DNA from: Frederiksenia canicola
Lineage (GTDB): Bacteria; Pseudomonadota; Gammaproteobacteria; Enterobacterales; Pasteurellaceae
Assembly: GCF_011455495.1 (NCBI RefSeq)
Contig: NZ_CP015029.1
Span: 1,426,740-1,490,739, forward strand
Reading direction: 5' to 3'
Length of the DNA: 64,000 nucleotides
Each line of letters begins with the position of its first letter. The first letter of the stretch is position 1. Shown here piece by piece: positions 20,838 through 30,178 of the stretch. The notes under the pieces are model-generated. The model ran no database searches. It worked only from the letters and a program-made list of their open reading frames with translations, and was not told where the DNA came from. Made by a program: the position numbers and the translations under genes.

Positions 20838-22856
20838 TTAGAACTGATAACGCAACCCTAAATTCGCCGTTGTTCCACCAATTTCTTCATTTCTACCAAT
20901 GTCTTGACTAATGTAAGCGGTCAGATCCAATGGAAGTTTTGCAAATTGGTAGTTTACGCCGGCTTGGAGGTTGAACCAGCTACGGTCAGTTTTGGGTAAA
21001 GCTACCTTGAACTGACTGCCATTCAAATGTACGCCAAGCTTCTGTTCTTTGTTTAACCAATCTTTGATCCAACGTGCAGAAATAAATGGTTGGAACCGAT
21101 CGCCTTGGAAGCGATATTCTGCACCAATCCCTGTTTTGAGTTCGTTGTATTTTTGTTCTGCGAAGGCTAAACGAGTTGGTCCTATATGTTGCTCACCAAA
21201 GGCAGCAATTTTATTTTGGCTGTAGGTGATGTCGCTAATTGCAGCGATTACGTTATTGTTGAATCGCCATTCATAACCACCGAATACCGCAGCAGAAATA
21301 GTTGCACCATTTGTTTCGGCTTGTTGTGCATGATTAGCTGAACCTAATTTCACTGAACGTTGGGTTTTGTAATTGTTGCTACTGACTTGCACCCCTGTTC
21401 CAACCCACCATTTTGTAGCATCATAACGTAAAGTCGTGTTGAATGATTTTGTTTTGCTGTCAGCCGTAACGGTGCCTAGTTTGGCTTGTTGTTTTTGCTG
21501 ACTCATTGTTGCACTAAGTTGCCATTCTGGAGTGAATTGGGCTTTTAAGCCAACAAAAGTCGCATTGCCATCATTTTGACGTTGATGTTGAGTAAATGCA
21601 CTCACTGTGCGTTCTTCTTGCCGATGTAAACGGTTGCGGTTACTTTCGTTACGAGCGATATTTAATGCAAGATCATGATTATGCTCCGCCAAGCGGCTTA
21701 AAAGTACCATATCTTTTGGTGAGTTTAACGTGGTATAAATGTAATCCGCCATCACTTGGTGGGCGATAGTATTTGGGTGGAAGCTGTCTGCAAACAACAT
21801 TTGATCTGCATTGGCTGCAGGCGTTGTACACGCTGTCGTTGTTGTCGTCTTACACGCAACACCAACGGTATTATTTAAGCCATAGGCGTCAGGGCGAGAG
21901 AGTAAATCCAAGAAAAGTGCATCTATATCTAAACGAACAACGTTGCCCCCCACATTATTGAGTGCCCTTGTGGTGTGGTCATTAAAGAGGGCCGTTGCTT
22001 TTGTAGCCTGTTCTGCCGCTTTTTGATATTCACTAATCAACATTTGTGTTGCGGTTTGTTGATCCATTTTAGCGGCAAGTGCTGATCCAAAAGCCCCTTG
22101 ATATAAACCAGCCATAGTATTTTGGAGTGCCTCAATACGGGCTTGTTCAAACTCAGCAAGACTGTACTGGTTTGAGCTATTGAGCTTTCTTATGTTTTTA
22201 TTAAACTCATTGAGAAATGCGTTTCCGAGTAGGCGTGCCATAAATTTAGGGACAGATTGTCCTGCCAGTTGTTTTAGTCTTTCTGCTGCAGAGTGACCAA
22301 ACTTTTGAAATACTTCTGGGGTGTACAAGACATTTGGAACCGTGGGAAAAATTGCGGTATCTACGCCTGCTTGACGGAGCGTTGCCCATTGCATGGCACT
22401 GGCTGCTGCCGCTTCGGTTGTACCTGAAAGTACTTCACCAACAGGGTTGCTGCCGCTTAACGCTCGAGTGAGAATTGATGCCATATCATTACCGCCCACC
22501 CAAACAATGTGTAAGTCATTTGCATTCACACCTTTCGCGACATAATCTTGAATTTGTTTTTGCACGACGACATTGGGTTGATTGGTAGTGTGGGTACTAT
22601 TTGTTCCTACGGCAACACCACCGCTATAAGCGTAGTTAGTACCTCCTTGACTTGATGATTGAATTTTACTGCCAAGCATTTGAGCTAACATTTCGTTATA
22701 GAGTGGATTTGCCACACCGTTGCGGTAATAGCTCGCTTTGTGTGCCCAATGTTGTTGACCAATATCGCTTAGACTATCGCCAAAGACGACAACATTCTGT
22801 GCCATGGTGGCCATACTGAACGTAGAAATAATAAGTACCAGTGTCGTTTTTTTCAT
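20838..22856 (-). CDS. GDSL-type autotransporter esterase/lipase
   Basis: A 672-residue type V secreted surface enzyme. A signal peptide (MKKTTLVLIISTFSMATMAQ) is followed directly by block I VVFGDSLSD (nucleophile Ser), block II GGTNYAYSGG, block III GGND, and block V DSFHPNTIAHQ (Asp/His) near residue 365. The last 270 or so residues form an autotransporter beta-barrel ending in the outer-membrane signature GLRYQF. EstA of Pseudomonas is the type example. The start at 22856 is set by the signal peptide; the frame extends 23 codons upstream without one. Substrate is unknown, with membrane lipids or host lipids as candidates. Confidence 0.9.
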   Translation of the reverse strand: MKKTTLVLIISTFSMATMAQNVVVFGDSLSDIGQQHWAHKASYYRNGVANPLYNEMLAQMLGSKIQSSSQGGTNYAYSGGVAVGTNSTHTTNQPNVVVQKQIQDYVAKGVNANDLHIVWVGGNDMASILTRALSGSNPVGEVLSGTTEAAAASAMQWATLRQAGVDTAIFPTVPNVLYTPEVFQKFGHSAAERLKQLAGQSVPKFMARLLGNAFLNEFNKNIRKLNSSNQYSLAEFEQARIEALQNTMAGLYQGAFGSALAAKMDQQTATQMLISEYQKAAEQATKATALFNDHTTRALNNVGGNVVRLDIDALFLDLLSRPDAYGLNNTVGVACKTTTTTACTTPAANADQMLFADSFHPNTIAHQVMADYIYTTLNSPKDMVLLSRLAEHNHDLALNIARNESNRNRLHRQEERTVSAFTQHQRQNDGNATFVGLKAQFTPEWQLSATMSQQKQQAKLGTVTADSKTKSFNTTLRYDATKWWVGTGVQVSSNNYKTQRSVKLGSANHAQQAETNGATISAAVFGGYEWRFNNNVIAAISDITYSQNKIAAFGEQHIGPTRLAFAEQKYNELKTGIGAEYRFQGDRFQPFISARWIKDWLNKEQKLGVHLNGSQFKVALPKTDRSWFNLQAGVNYQFAKLPLDLTAYISQDIGRNEEIGGTTANLGLRYQF

Positions 22857-23093
22857 TAGGTAGATTCTCCATTTAAAAATCGGAATACAAGCGATCACAC
22901 CGTGCGTTAGGACTTTTTTGCTCAACCCCTGTCGAATTTTGCAAAAAAACAGTGAGAACTGACCGCTTGTAACTAAATTTTATCATTATAAAACAATTGG
23001 TTAGTTAAACTGGTTAGAGCAGTTGAGTAAGTTTGCTTTGTTTCGGTGTAAAAATCAGTGATAATCTCCCAATTCTTTTTTTGAGCCTATAAT

Positions 23094-24035
23094 ATGAAAA
23101 AACTCACAATTAACGATATTGCCCAGCTTAGTGGGGTAGGGAAGTCAACGGTTTCCCGTGTACTGAATAATGATCCTAACGTGAGTTCAGTAACGCGTGA
23201 AAAAGTGGAGAAAATCATTCGAGAGCAAGGCTTTCAGCCATCAAAATCTGCTCGGGCAATGCGTGGAGTGAAAAATCGGGCAGTGGGAATTATCGTCACA
23301 CGTTTGACTTCCAGTGCGGAAAATCAAGCTTTGTCGGGTATTTTGCCGTTGTTATATGCCGAGCAGTGTGAGCCGATCATTGTAGAAAGTCAGTTTAAAC
23401 CATCACTGGTGAAAGATCATCTCAAGTTTTTTCAAAAACGGGGAGTGGATGGCGTGATTTTATTTGCATTTTCCGAATTGGACGAAGCAATGCTAAACGG
23501 CTGGCAGCAAAAAATGGTGGTAATTGCACGGCGTTATCCGTCCATTTCATCGGTTTGTTACGACGATCATAAAGCGGTGACCATGTTGATGGAACGTTTG
23601 TATCAACAAGGGCACCGCCATATTCACTATTTGGGGGTGAAAGATGCCGACCAAACCACAGGTTTTACTCGTCACCAAGCTTACCTCCAGTTCTGCCAAC
23701 AGTATAATTTACCCATTCGTTCTATTCAGGGCGAACTTGGCTACGATTGGGCGTATCGCAATGTACAAGCGGTCATTTCCGAACCAATTTCTGCAATTGT
23801 ATGTGCCACCGATACGCAAGCAATTGGCGTGGTCAAATATTTACAAGAGCAACAACGCAGTGATATTCAAGTCTGTGGCGTGGGTAACAATCCGCTGCTG
23901 CATTTCCTATTTCCGAATGTGATCAGTGTCGATCTCGGCTTTTCTGCAGTGGGTGATTTTGTTGTGGATCAACTCTTTGTATTGCTAAAAGGTGAGCCGA
24001 TTCAACATACTGTAGTCGCCTGTCAATTAAGCTAA
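23094..24035 (+). CDS. treR: Trehalose operon repressor TreR, LacI family
   Basis: A 313-residue LacI/GalR regulator: helix-turn-helix LTINDIAQLSGVGKSTVSRVLNN (about 4-26), hinge KSARAMRGV, then a periplasmic-binding-like sensor with GVDGVILFAF, VCYDDHKA and ATDTQAIGV. The stretches ARAMRG, IIVTRL and GHRxIxYLGV align with E. coli TreR, whose inducer is trehalose 6-phosphate. A fitting operator (TGGGAACGTTCCCA) lies ahead of treB at 26898-26911, with betT and a rhodanese gene in between. It probably represses treBC. Confidence 0.92.
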   Translation: MKKLTINDIAQLSGVGKSTVSRVLNNDPNVSSVTREKVEKIIREQGFQPSKSARAMRGVKNRAVGIIVTRLTSSAENQALSGILPLLYAEQCEPIIVESQFKPSLVKDHLKFFQKRGVDGVILFAFSELDEAMLNGWQQKMVVIARRYPSISSVCYDDHKAVTMLMERLYQQGHRHIHYLGVKDADQTTGFTRHQAYLQFCQQYNLPIRSIQGELGYDWAYRNVQAVISEPISAIVCATDTQAIGVVKYLQEQQRSDIQVCGVGNNPLLHFLFPNVISVDLGFSAVGDFVVDQLFVLLKGEPIQHTVVACQLS

Positions 24036-24114
24036 AATGTGCTGATTTGAGCAAAATTATGAATTATGTTAAGATATTTGCTCAAATTATTTCATTTTAG
24101 GAGAAAATCACGTT

Positions 24115-26130
24115 TTGTTAAAAACTCTTCAAACTCACTCTTCCTTCAATCCTTTCGTTATTTTCAGCACCTTATTGCTAGTTATCTTGTTAATTTGCGC
24201 TACGATTTTGATACCAGACAGCACTGAAGCTGTGTTAGATTGGGCGAAGCTCGCTATTTTTGAGCATTTTAGTTGGTTTTATATTCTAGCCTTTTCAGTT
24301 TTTCTTTGTTTTTTGATTATTTTGTCCCTAAGCCGCTTTGGTCATATCAAACTCGGCTCAAACGAAGAAACCCCCGAGTTCTCATTTTTATCATGGTTGG
24401 CAATGCTTTTCGCTGCAGGAATGGGCGTTGGTTTAATGTTCTTTGGTGTTGCAGAGCCACTGACTCACTATCATTCAGAAATTACTACAGGTATTGCCGA
24501 GCAACGTGAACAACAAGCATTGTTACATACGTTATTTCATTGGGGGATTCACGCTTGGGCTGTGTACGGTGTGATTGCTCTTGCATTAGCCTATTTTGGT
24601 TTTCGCTATAAATTACCATTGGCTTTGCGTTCGTGTTTTTACCCCCTATTCAAAGAGAGAATTAACGGTAAATTAGGCGATGCGATTGATATTATGGCAT
24701 TGGTGGCGACGCTCTTTGGGATCATTACAACCCTAGGATTTGGATCAACGCAGCTCAGTGCGGGGCTTGTTCAGCTAGGGTGGTTCTCCGAGAATCGTTT
24801 TAGTGTGCAAGTTGGCATTATTGTAGTCGTGATGAGCCTTGCGGTTTTTTCAGCCATCTCAGGTGTTGGCAAAGGCGTGAAACGTTTGAGCGAACTCAAT
24901 TTAGGACTGGCATTGAGTCTATTACTATTTGTGCTGTTGGCAGGCCCAACGCTATATTTGCTGTCGGCCTTTAGCGATAATTTAGGCACATATTTAACGA
25001 ATTTACTTGAGCTCAGTTTTAAAACTTATATTTATGAACAAGAACATACTGCTTGGTTTACGGGATGGACAGTACTTTATTGGGCGTGGTGGTGTTCTTG
25101 GGCCCCTTTTGTTGGTTTGTTTATTGCCCGTATTTCACGGGGAAGAACTATTCGAGAGTTTATTTTCGGTGTCTTGGCTATTCCAAGCCTATTTTGTATT
25201 TTATGGTTTACGGTGTTTGGAAATAGTGCGATTTGGCTAGAGCAGCAAGAGGTGGGCAGTTTATCGCAATTTACGTCATCACCTGAAACGCTACTTTTCC
25301 GTTTTCTGGATCTTTTCCCTTTTTCTAGCTTGACGAGTGTAGTCGCTTTAGTGGTTATTTCACTGTTTTTCATTACATCAGCGGATTCGGGCATTTATGT
25401 GTTAAACAATATCGCTTCAAGAGATAAAGGCGTTGCTTCTCCTAAGTGGCAAGCGGCTATGTGGGGGGGATTGATGTCGTGCGTAGCCATTGTATTACTG
25501 CATATGGGCGGATTAGCCTCCTTACAAACGATGACGTTAATCGCAGCATTACCTTTTGCGCTCTTAATGTTACTGATGTGTGTCAGTTTATGGAAAGGGC
25601 TGAGTGCCGATCAGAAATATTTTGCGGCAAAAGTGACGCCAACCAGCATTTTTTGGACAGGCGATTCTTGGAAGGCTCGCTTGGATCAAATGCTAAATCA
25701 AACTCAAGAACGAGATGTCATCAAATTTTTAAAACATAAAGCATTACCAGCAATGCGAGAGTTGCGACAAGAGCTAGTCAATATTCATAATTTGAATGTA
25801 GACGTGATTGCACATTTGGAGCAAGAGCCTGCGGTCGAAATTCAGATCAAAAAAGAGACAATGCGAGATTTTATTTATGGAATTAAATCCGTTCGCCGAG
25901 AAGTGTCCGATCAACTGATTAATGATGAAAATCTGCCCCATATTCAGCACGCCAATACCTATGAACCGATCACCTATTTTTTCGATGGGCGGGCAGGCTA
26001 CGATGTGCAATATATGACCAAAAATGAACTGATTGCCGATATTTTAAAACAGTATGAACGCTACCTTGGTTTATTGGACGATGTCGGGCAGGAATTGATG
26101 TCTCACGAGCAGATTGAATTAGCCGAATAG
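24115..26130 (+). CDS. betT: BCCT family choline/betaine transporter BetT
   Basis: A 671-residue secondary transporter with about 12 hydrophobic segments and the BCCT signatures FAAGMGVGLMFFGVAEP (about 100-116), the Trp-rich WTVLYWAWWCSWAPFVGLFIARISRGR (about 318-344) and FITSADSGIYVLNNI. The long C-terminal cytosolic tail (about 525-671) is typical of BetT and linked to osmotic control. It takes up choline or another trimethylammonium solute at the inner membrane. The start is TTG at 24115 behind AGGAG; no in-frame ATG is available nearby. Confidence 0.88.
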   Translation: MLKTLQTHSSFNPFVIFSTLLLVILLICATILIPDSTEAVLDWAKLAIFEHFSWFYILAFSVFLCFLIILSLSRFGHIKLGSNEETPEFSFLSWLAMLFAAGMGVGLMFFGVAEPLTHYHSEITTGIAEQREQQALLHTLFHWGIHAWAVYGVIALALAYFGFRYKLPLALRSCFYPLFKERINGKLGDAIDIMALVATLFGIITTLGFGSTQLSAGLVQLGWFSENRFSVQVGIIVVVMSLAVFSAISGVGKGVKRLSELNLGLALSLLLFVLLAGPTLYLLSAFSDNLGTYLTNLLELSFKTYIYEQEHTAWFTGWTVLYWAWWCSWAPFVGLFIARISRGRTIREFIFGVLAIPSLFCILWFTVFGNSAIWLEQQEVGSLSQFTSSPETLLFRFLDLFPFSSLTSVVALVVISLFFITSADSGIYVLNNIASRDKGVASPKWQAAMWGGLMSCVAIVLLHMGGLASLQTMTLIAALPFALLMLLMCVSLWKGLSADQKYFAAKVTPTSIFWTGDSWKARLDQMLNQTQERDVIKFLKHKALPAMRELRQELVNIHNLNVDVIAHLEQEPAVEIQIKKETMRDFIYGIKSVRREVSDQLINDENLPHIQHANTYEPITYFFDGRAGYDVQYMTKNELIADILKQYERYLGLLDDVGQELMSHEQIELAE

Positions 26131-26141
26131 TAAAATATCGT

Positions 26142-26185
26142 ACGGAACCGACCGCTTGCAAGCGGCCAGTTCCGTCTAATTTTTT
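26142..26185. terminator. Bidirectional terminator built from an uptake-signal palindrome
   Basis: ACGGAAC (26142-26148) and GTTCCGT (26169-26175) flank the palindromic core ACCGCTTGCAAGCGG, and a T run follows on the plus strand. It sits between convergent betT and the rhodanese gene. Confidence 0.7.
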
Positions 26186-26191
26186 GCAAAT

Positions 26192-26710
26192 TTATTTATT
26201 CCAAGGCATTTTCGCCAGTAGGCGAGCCATCCCGCAGAACCCTGTGACACCAGCAAAAACTAATCCCGCCCCAACAAAAGCCGATAACACATAAAATCCT
26301 GAGTGAACAACGCTGCCTAAAAGTACACCGAGTAAGACTAATGATCCTGCTGCGATCTGTACTTGTCGCATTAAATCAATGGGTTGGGAGCGATCAAGTA
26401 CGGTTTCTAAACCTGCTTGTTTCCAGCCGTCAATTCCCTTTTCAAGTAAAAAAGCTTCGCAGCCATTCTGTTTTGCCAGTTCAGCTAATTGTGCTTCAGC
26501 CTGTTTAGTACGCATACCTGATTTGCAATGGAAAATTAACGTGGTATTGGGTGCAATATTAAGCAACCCAATGGTTTGAATTTTGGATAAAGGAAGCGAA
26601 ATTGCCCCTTGAATATGTTCACGGCGATGTTCAACATCTTCACGAATGTCAATTAATTGTGCACCTTGAGCACATTTTTCTTGAGTGATTTGAACAGTGA
26701 TTGTTTGCAT
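26192..26710 (-). CDS. ygaP: Membrane-anchored rhodanese (YgaP-like)
   Basis: A 172-residue protein with an N-terminal rhodanese domain (about 1-105; LIDIREDVEHRREHIQGA; catalytic Cys62 in FHCKSGMRT) and a C-terminal inner-membrane domain of two hydrophobic segments (about 118-160) ending in GFCGMARLL. This matches E. coli YgaP in length and layout, a sulfurtransferase of unclear physiological role. It lies convergent to betT and divergent from treB. Confidence 0.88.
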   Translation of the reverse strand: MQTITVQITQEKCAQGAQLIDIREDVEHRREHIQGAISLPLSKIQTIGLLNIAPNTTLIFHCKSGMRTKQAEAQLAELAKQNGCEAFLLEKGIDGWKQAGLETVLDRSQPIDLMRQVQIAAGSLVLLGVLLGSVVHSGFYVLSAFVGAGLVFAGVTGFCGMARLLAKMPWNK

Positions 26711-26865
26711 TATGGTCTCCTTATTATCGTCATTGAGCTCACAAAATGAGCGGTATTACTCACAAGAGTCTCAAGTATTTTGCAACCATTTGCGGTGAGT
26801 AATTTGCGAACAATTGTAATCGAATCTATTTAAATACCAACAAAAAACGCATTATTTTTCAGTTT

Positions 26866-26881
26866 TGTGATCTATGTCACA
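26866..26881. promoter_or_regulatory. CRP binding site upstream of treB
   Basis: TGTGATCTATGTCACA is a near-ideal CRP palindrome. Its centre is about 72 bases upstream of the start point expected from the promoter at 26912-26939. Confidence 0.8.
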
Positions 26882-26897
26882 TTTTTTGTTTTGTTTT

Positions 26898-26911
26898 TGG
26901 GAACGTTCCCA
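26898..26911. promoter_or_regulatory. TreR operator upstream of treB
   Basis: TGGGAACGTTCCCA is a perfect palindrome of the LacI-family type with a central CG, equal to the GGGAACGTTCCC core of enterobacterial TreR sites. It abuts the -35 box. Confidence 0.85.
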
Positions 26912-26939
26912 TTGATTGATTTTTAGACCGCACTATAAT
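26912..26939 (+). promoter_or_regulatory. treBC promoter
   Basis: TTGATT (26912-26917) and TATAAT (26934-26939) with a 16-base spacer, directly downstream of the TreR operator and CRP site. Confidence 0.75.
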
Positions 26940-26974
26940 ACGCAGCAATTTTATCCAACCGAAAGAGGCTATTT

Positions 26975-28399
26975 ATGGCGAAAAAAATTGATCCAGCCAA
27001 TGTAAGCAAACTGATTGAATTACTTGGTGGCAAAGAGAATATTGCAACCTTAACGCACTGTATTACCCGTTTGCGTTTTGTGTTGAATGACGAAAGTAAA
27101 ATTGACGGAAAAGCGATTGAAGAATTGCCAATGGTGAAAGCCAATTTCTCAACGGGTGGTCAGTATCAAGTGGTGATCGGTCAGGAAGTGGGCGATTATT
27201 ACAAACTGGTGCTTGAGCAAGCAGGGCTTGAAGGTGGTGTGAGTAAAGATCAAGTGAAAGCCGCAGCTCGCCAGAACCAAAAATGGTACGAAGTGGCGAT
27301 TTCACATATGGCGGATATTTTTATTCCACTGTTGCCTGCGTTGATTTCAGGAGGTTTGATTTTAGGTTTCCGCAACGTCATTGGTGACATCAAAATGTTC
27401 GAAGAAGGCACCAAAACGTTGGTTGAAATTAGCAGCTTCTGGGCAAGTATGCATTCGTTCTTATGGTTAATTGGCGAAGCCATTTTCTTCTTCTTACCTG
27501 TAGGGATTTGTTGGTCGATTGCACGTAAAATGAATACCTCTCAAATTTTAGGGATTGTACTTGGTGTCACCTTAGTTTCTGCTCAATTAATGAACTCCTA
27601 TGCACTAGGTTCACAAACGCCAGAAGTGTGGGATTTTGGTTTCTTTTCTATTGAGAAAGTTGGCTACCAAGCTCAAGTGATCCCTGCGATTATGGCTGGT
27701 TTAACCCTGTCTTATATCGAGCGTTTCTTAAATAAAATCGTGCCAGATTTCTTAAATTTAATCATTGTGCCAGTCACTTCTATCATCTTAGCGGTGTTCT
27801 TAGCTCATGCGATTATCGGTCCGATCGGTCGTGAAATCGGCAACGGCGTCGCATTTGTAGTGAAAGCTGCCATGACGGGCGATTTCGCGCCAATCGGTGC
27901 GGCGTTATTCGGTTTCTTATATGCCCCGCTTGTCGTGACAGGTGTACACCAAACGACACTGGCTATTGATTTCCAAATGATCGGCAGTATCGGCGGTACC
28001 CCAGTATGGGCATTAATCGCCCTTTCAAACATCGCCCAAGCGTCTGCAGTCGTTGCTATTTTGATTATGACGAAGAAAACCAAAGTGCGTGAAGTGGCAG
28101 TGCCTGCGGCATTATCGGCTTACTTAGGCGTGACTGAGCCAGCGATGTATGGGATCAACTTGAAATACCGCTTCCCAATGCTTTGTGCGATGATTGGTTC
28201 TGCTTCTGCCGCATTGGTTTGTGGCTTTGCAGGCGTATTAGCAAGCAGCGTGGGGGTAGGTGGTTTACCAGGTATTTTGTCAATCCAACATCAATACTGG
28301 GGCGTGTTTGCGATTGCAATGTTAGTCGCAATTGTTGTGCCAATCATCTTAACTATGGTTGTGTATAAACGCAAAATGATGAAAGGCGAGATTGAGTAA
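26975..28399 (+). CDS. treB: PTS trehalose-specific EIIBC component
   Basis: A 474-residue phosphotransferase permease that imports trehalose as trehalose 6-phosphate. The EIIB domain (about 1-90) has the phosphorylated Cys29 in THCITRLRF; the EIIC domain (about 105-465) is highly hydrophobic, with GVHQTTLAIDFQ and YLGVTEPAMYGINLK blocks typical of the glucose/sucrose superfamily. No EIIA domain is attached, so EIIA is supplied by Crr as in E. coli. It is the first gene of treBC, with AAAGAGG upstream of the ATG and CRP plus TreR sites before it. Confidence 0.95.
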   Translation: MAKKIDPANVSKLIELLGGKENIATLTHCITRLRFVLNDESKIDGKAIEELPMVKANFSTGGQYQVVIGQEVGDYYKLVLEQAGLEGGVSKDQVKAAARQNQKWYEVAISHMADIFIPLLPALISGGLILGFRNVIGDIKMFEEGTKTLVEISSFWASMHSFLWLIGEAIFFFLPVGICWSIARKMNTSQILGIVLGVTLVSAQLMNSYALGSQTPEVWDFGFFSIEKVGYQAQVIPAIMAGLTLSYIERFLNKIVPDFLNLIIVPVTSIILAVFLAHAIIGPIGREIGNGVAFVVKAAMTGDFAPIGAALFGFLYAPLVVTGVHQTTLAIDFQMIGSIGGTPVWALIALSNIAQASAVVAILIMTKKTKVREVAVPAALSAYLGVTEPAMYGINLKYRFPMLCAMIGSASAALVCGFAGVLASSVGVGGLPGILSIQHQYWGVFAIAMLVAIVVPIILTMVVYKRKMMKGEIE

Positions 28400-28407
28400 T
28401 TTTTACT

Positions 28408-28438
28408 CCCTTCCCTGAGTTAGGGAAGGGAATTTTTA
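28408..28438 (+). terminator. Intercistronic hairpin between treB and treC
   Basis: CCCTTCCCT (28408-28416) and AGGGAAGGG (28422-28430) followed by AATTTTTATT. It could partly terminate or protect the treB transcript. Confidence 0.65.
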
Positions 28439-28455
28439 TTTTAGAGGAAAGTAAA

Positions 28456-30111
28456 ATGAATAATCCAAATTGGTGGAAAAACGGAGTAATTTATCAAATC
28501 TACCCAAAATCTTTCCAAGACACCACAGACAGTGGCACGGGTGATATTCAGGGGATTATCAAACGTTTAGACTACTTACAGGAACTTGGAGTGGATGGGC
28601 TTTGGATCACACCGATGTACGTTTCGCCACAAATTGATAATGGCTACGACATCGCCAACTATCGCGACATCGATCCAAGCTACGGCACAATGGCAGACTT
28701 CGAACAGCTCATCGCCGAAGCCCACAAACGTAATATCAAAATCGTGATGGATATGGTATTCAACCACAGCTCCACTTTCCACCAATGGTTCGTGGAAGGC
28801 GAAGATCCAGCCAGCCCGTATCACGACTACTACATTTGGTGTGAAGAGCCAACTAACTGGCAATCAAAATTCGGCGGTTCAGCGTGGAAATGGTCGGACA
28901 AAGCAGGTAAATATTACCTGCATTTATTCGCCACTGAACAGGCTGATCTCAATTGGGAAAACCCTAAATTACGGTCAGAGTTATTTGAGATTTGCAAATT
29001 TTGGGCAGAGAAAGGGATTGATGGCTTGCGGTTAGACGTGGTGAATTTGATCTCCAAACCTGAAAAATTTGAAGACGATTTTGAAGGCGATGGTCGCCGT
29101 TTCTATACGGATGGTCCAAAAATTCACGAGTATTTACAACTTCTCAATCAAAACGCCTTAACCCCATACGGCTTAATGACCGTGGGCGAAATGTCGTCGA
29201 CCAAGCTCGAACATTGCCAACGCTATGCTAATTTAGACGGCACGGAATTGTCGATGACTTTCAACTTCCACCATTTAAAAGTAGATTATCCAAACGGCGA
29301 AAAATGGACACATGCCAAGCCTGATTTTGTTGAGCTAAAATCGATTTTTAACTACTGGCAGCAAGGAATGCACGGCAAAGCGTGGAATGCCTTGTTCTGG
29401 TGTAATCACGACCAGCCACGTATTGTTTCTCGCTTTGGCGATGAAGGTGAACTTCGCACTGTTTCCGCCAAAATGTTGGCGATGGTGCTCCACGGAATGC
29501 AAGGCACACCATACATTTACCAAGGTGAAGAAATTGGAATGACCAACCCAAATTTCACGTCAATTGAAGAATATCGTGACGTAGAAAGCCTAAATGCTTA
29601 CCAAATTTTGAGTGACAAGCGGTTAGATCCAGCAAAAATTTTGCAAATCCTTGCCCAAAAATCCCGTGACAACAGCCGTACCCCAATGCAGTGGGATGCC
29701 AGTGAAAACGCAGGTTTTAGCCAAGGCAAACCGTGGATTGATGTGGCGAAAAATTACCGTGAAATCAATGCTGAACAAGCGGTTGCTGACAAAAATTCGG
29801 TGTTCTACACTTACCAAACGCTGATCAAATTGCGTAAAGAATTAGCGATTTTCACTGACGGCGATTACCACGATCTTGCCCCACAAGCGGCACATTTGTG
29901 GGCGTATCAACGCTCAACTGCGGACGAAAAATTGTTAGTGGTAGCGAATTTGAATGGTGAGTCGCAAGCTTTTACCTTGCCAGCAGAATGGCAAAAGGTG
30001 AATGAACATCTGTTGCTGAATAACTATGACAGTGTAGAAATGGATGACGAAAAGCTGATGTTGAAACCGTACCAAGCGGTCTATTTGTTCCAATATTTTG
30101 CAAAAAATTAA
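28456..30111 (+). CDS. treC: Trehalose-6-phosphate hydrolase
   Basis: A 551-residue GH13 alpha-glucosidase that splits trehalose 6-phosphate into glucose and glucose 6-phosphate in the cytosol. The N-terminal NPNWWKNGVIYQIYPKSF, DMVFNHSS, nucleophile Asp194 in GLRLDVVN, acid/base Glu245 in TVGEMSS and Asp319 in NHDQPR are all visible. GAGGAAAG precedes the ATG. It forms an operon with treB. An uptake signal near 29770 lies within the coding sequence. Confidence 0.95.
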   Translation: MNNPNWWKNGVIYQIYPKSFQDTTDSGTGDIQGIIKRLDYLQELGVDGLWITPMYVSPQIDNGYDIANYRDIDPSYGTMADFEQLIAEAHKRNIKIVMDMVFNHSSTFHQWFVEGEDPASPYHDYYIWCEEPTNWQSKFGGSAWKWSDKAGKYYLHLFATEQADLNWENPKLRSELFEICKFWAEKGIDGLRLDVVNLISKPEKFEDDFEGDGRRFYTDGPKIHEYLQLLNQNALTPYGLMTVGEMSSTKLEHCQRYANLDGTELSMTFNFHHLKVDYPNGEKWTHAKPDFVELKSIFNYWQQGMHGKAWNALFWCNHDQPRIVSRFGDEGELRTVSAKMLAMVLHGMQGTPYIYQGEEIGMTNPNFTSIEEYRDVESLNAYQILSDKRLDPAKILQILAQKSRDNSRTPMQWDASENAGFSQGKPWIDVAKNYREINAEQAVADKNSVFYTYQTLIKLRKELAIFTDGDYHDLAPQAAHLWAYQRSTADEKLLVVANLNGESQAFTLPAEWQKVNEHLLLNNYDSVEMDDEKLMLKPYQAVYLFQYFAKN

Positions 30112-30134
30112 GCGGAACTCACCGCTTGTATGAC

Positions 30135-30168
30135 AAAAAATGCTCCCAATGGGGAGCATTTTTTTTGG
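30135..30168. terminator. Bidirectional terminator between treC and pta
   Basis: ATGCTCCC/GGGAGCAT with T8 on the plus side and A6 on the other, between convergent genes. Confidence 0.88.
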
Positions 30169-30178
30169 ATCAATGTGG

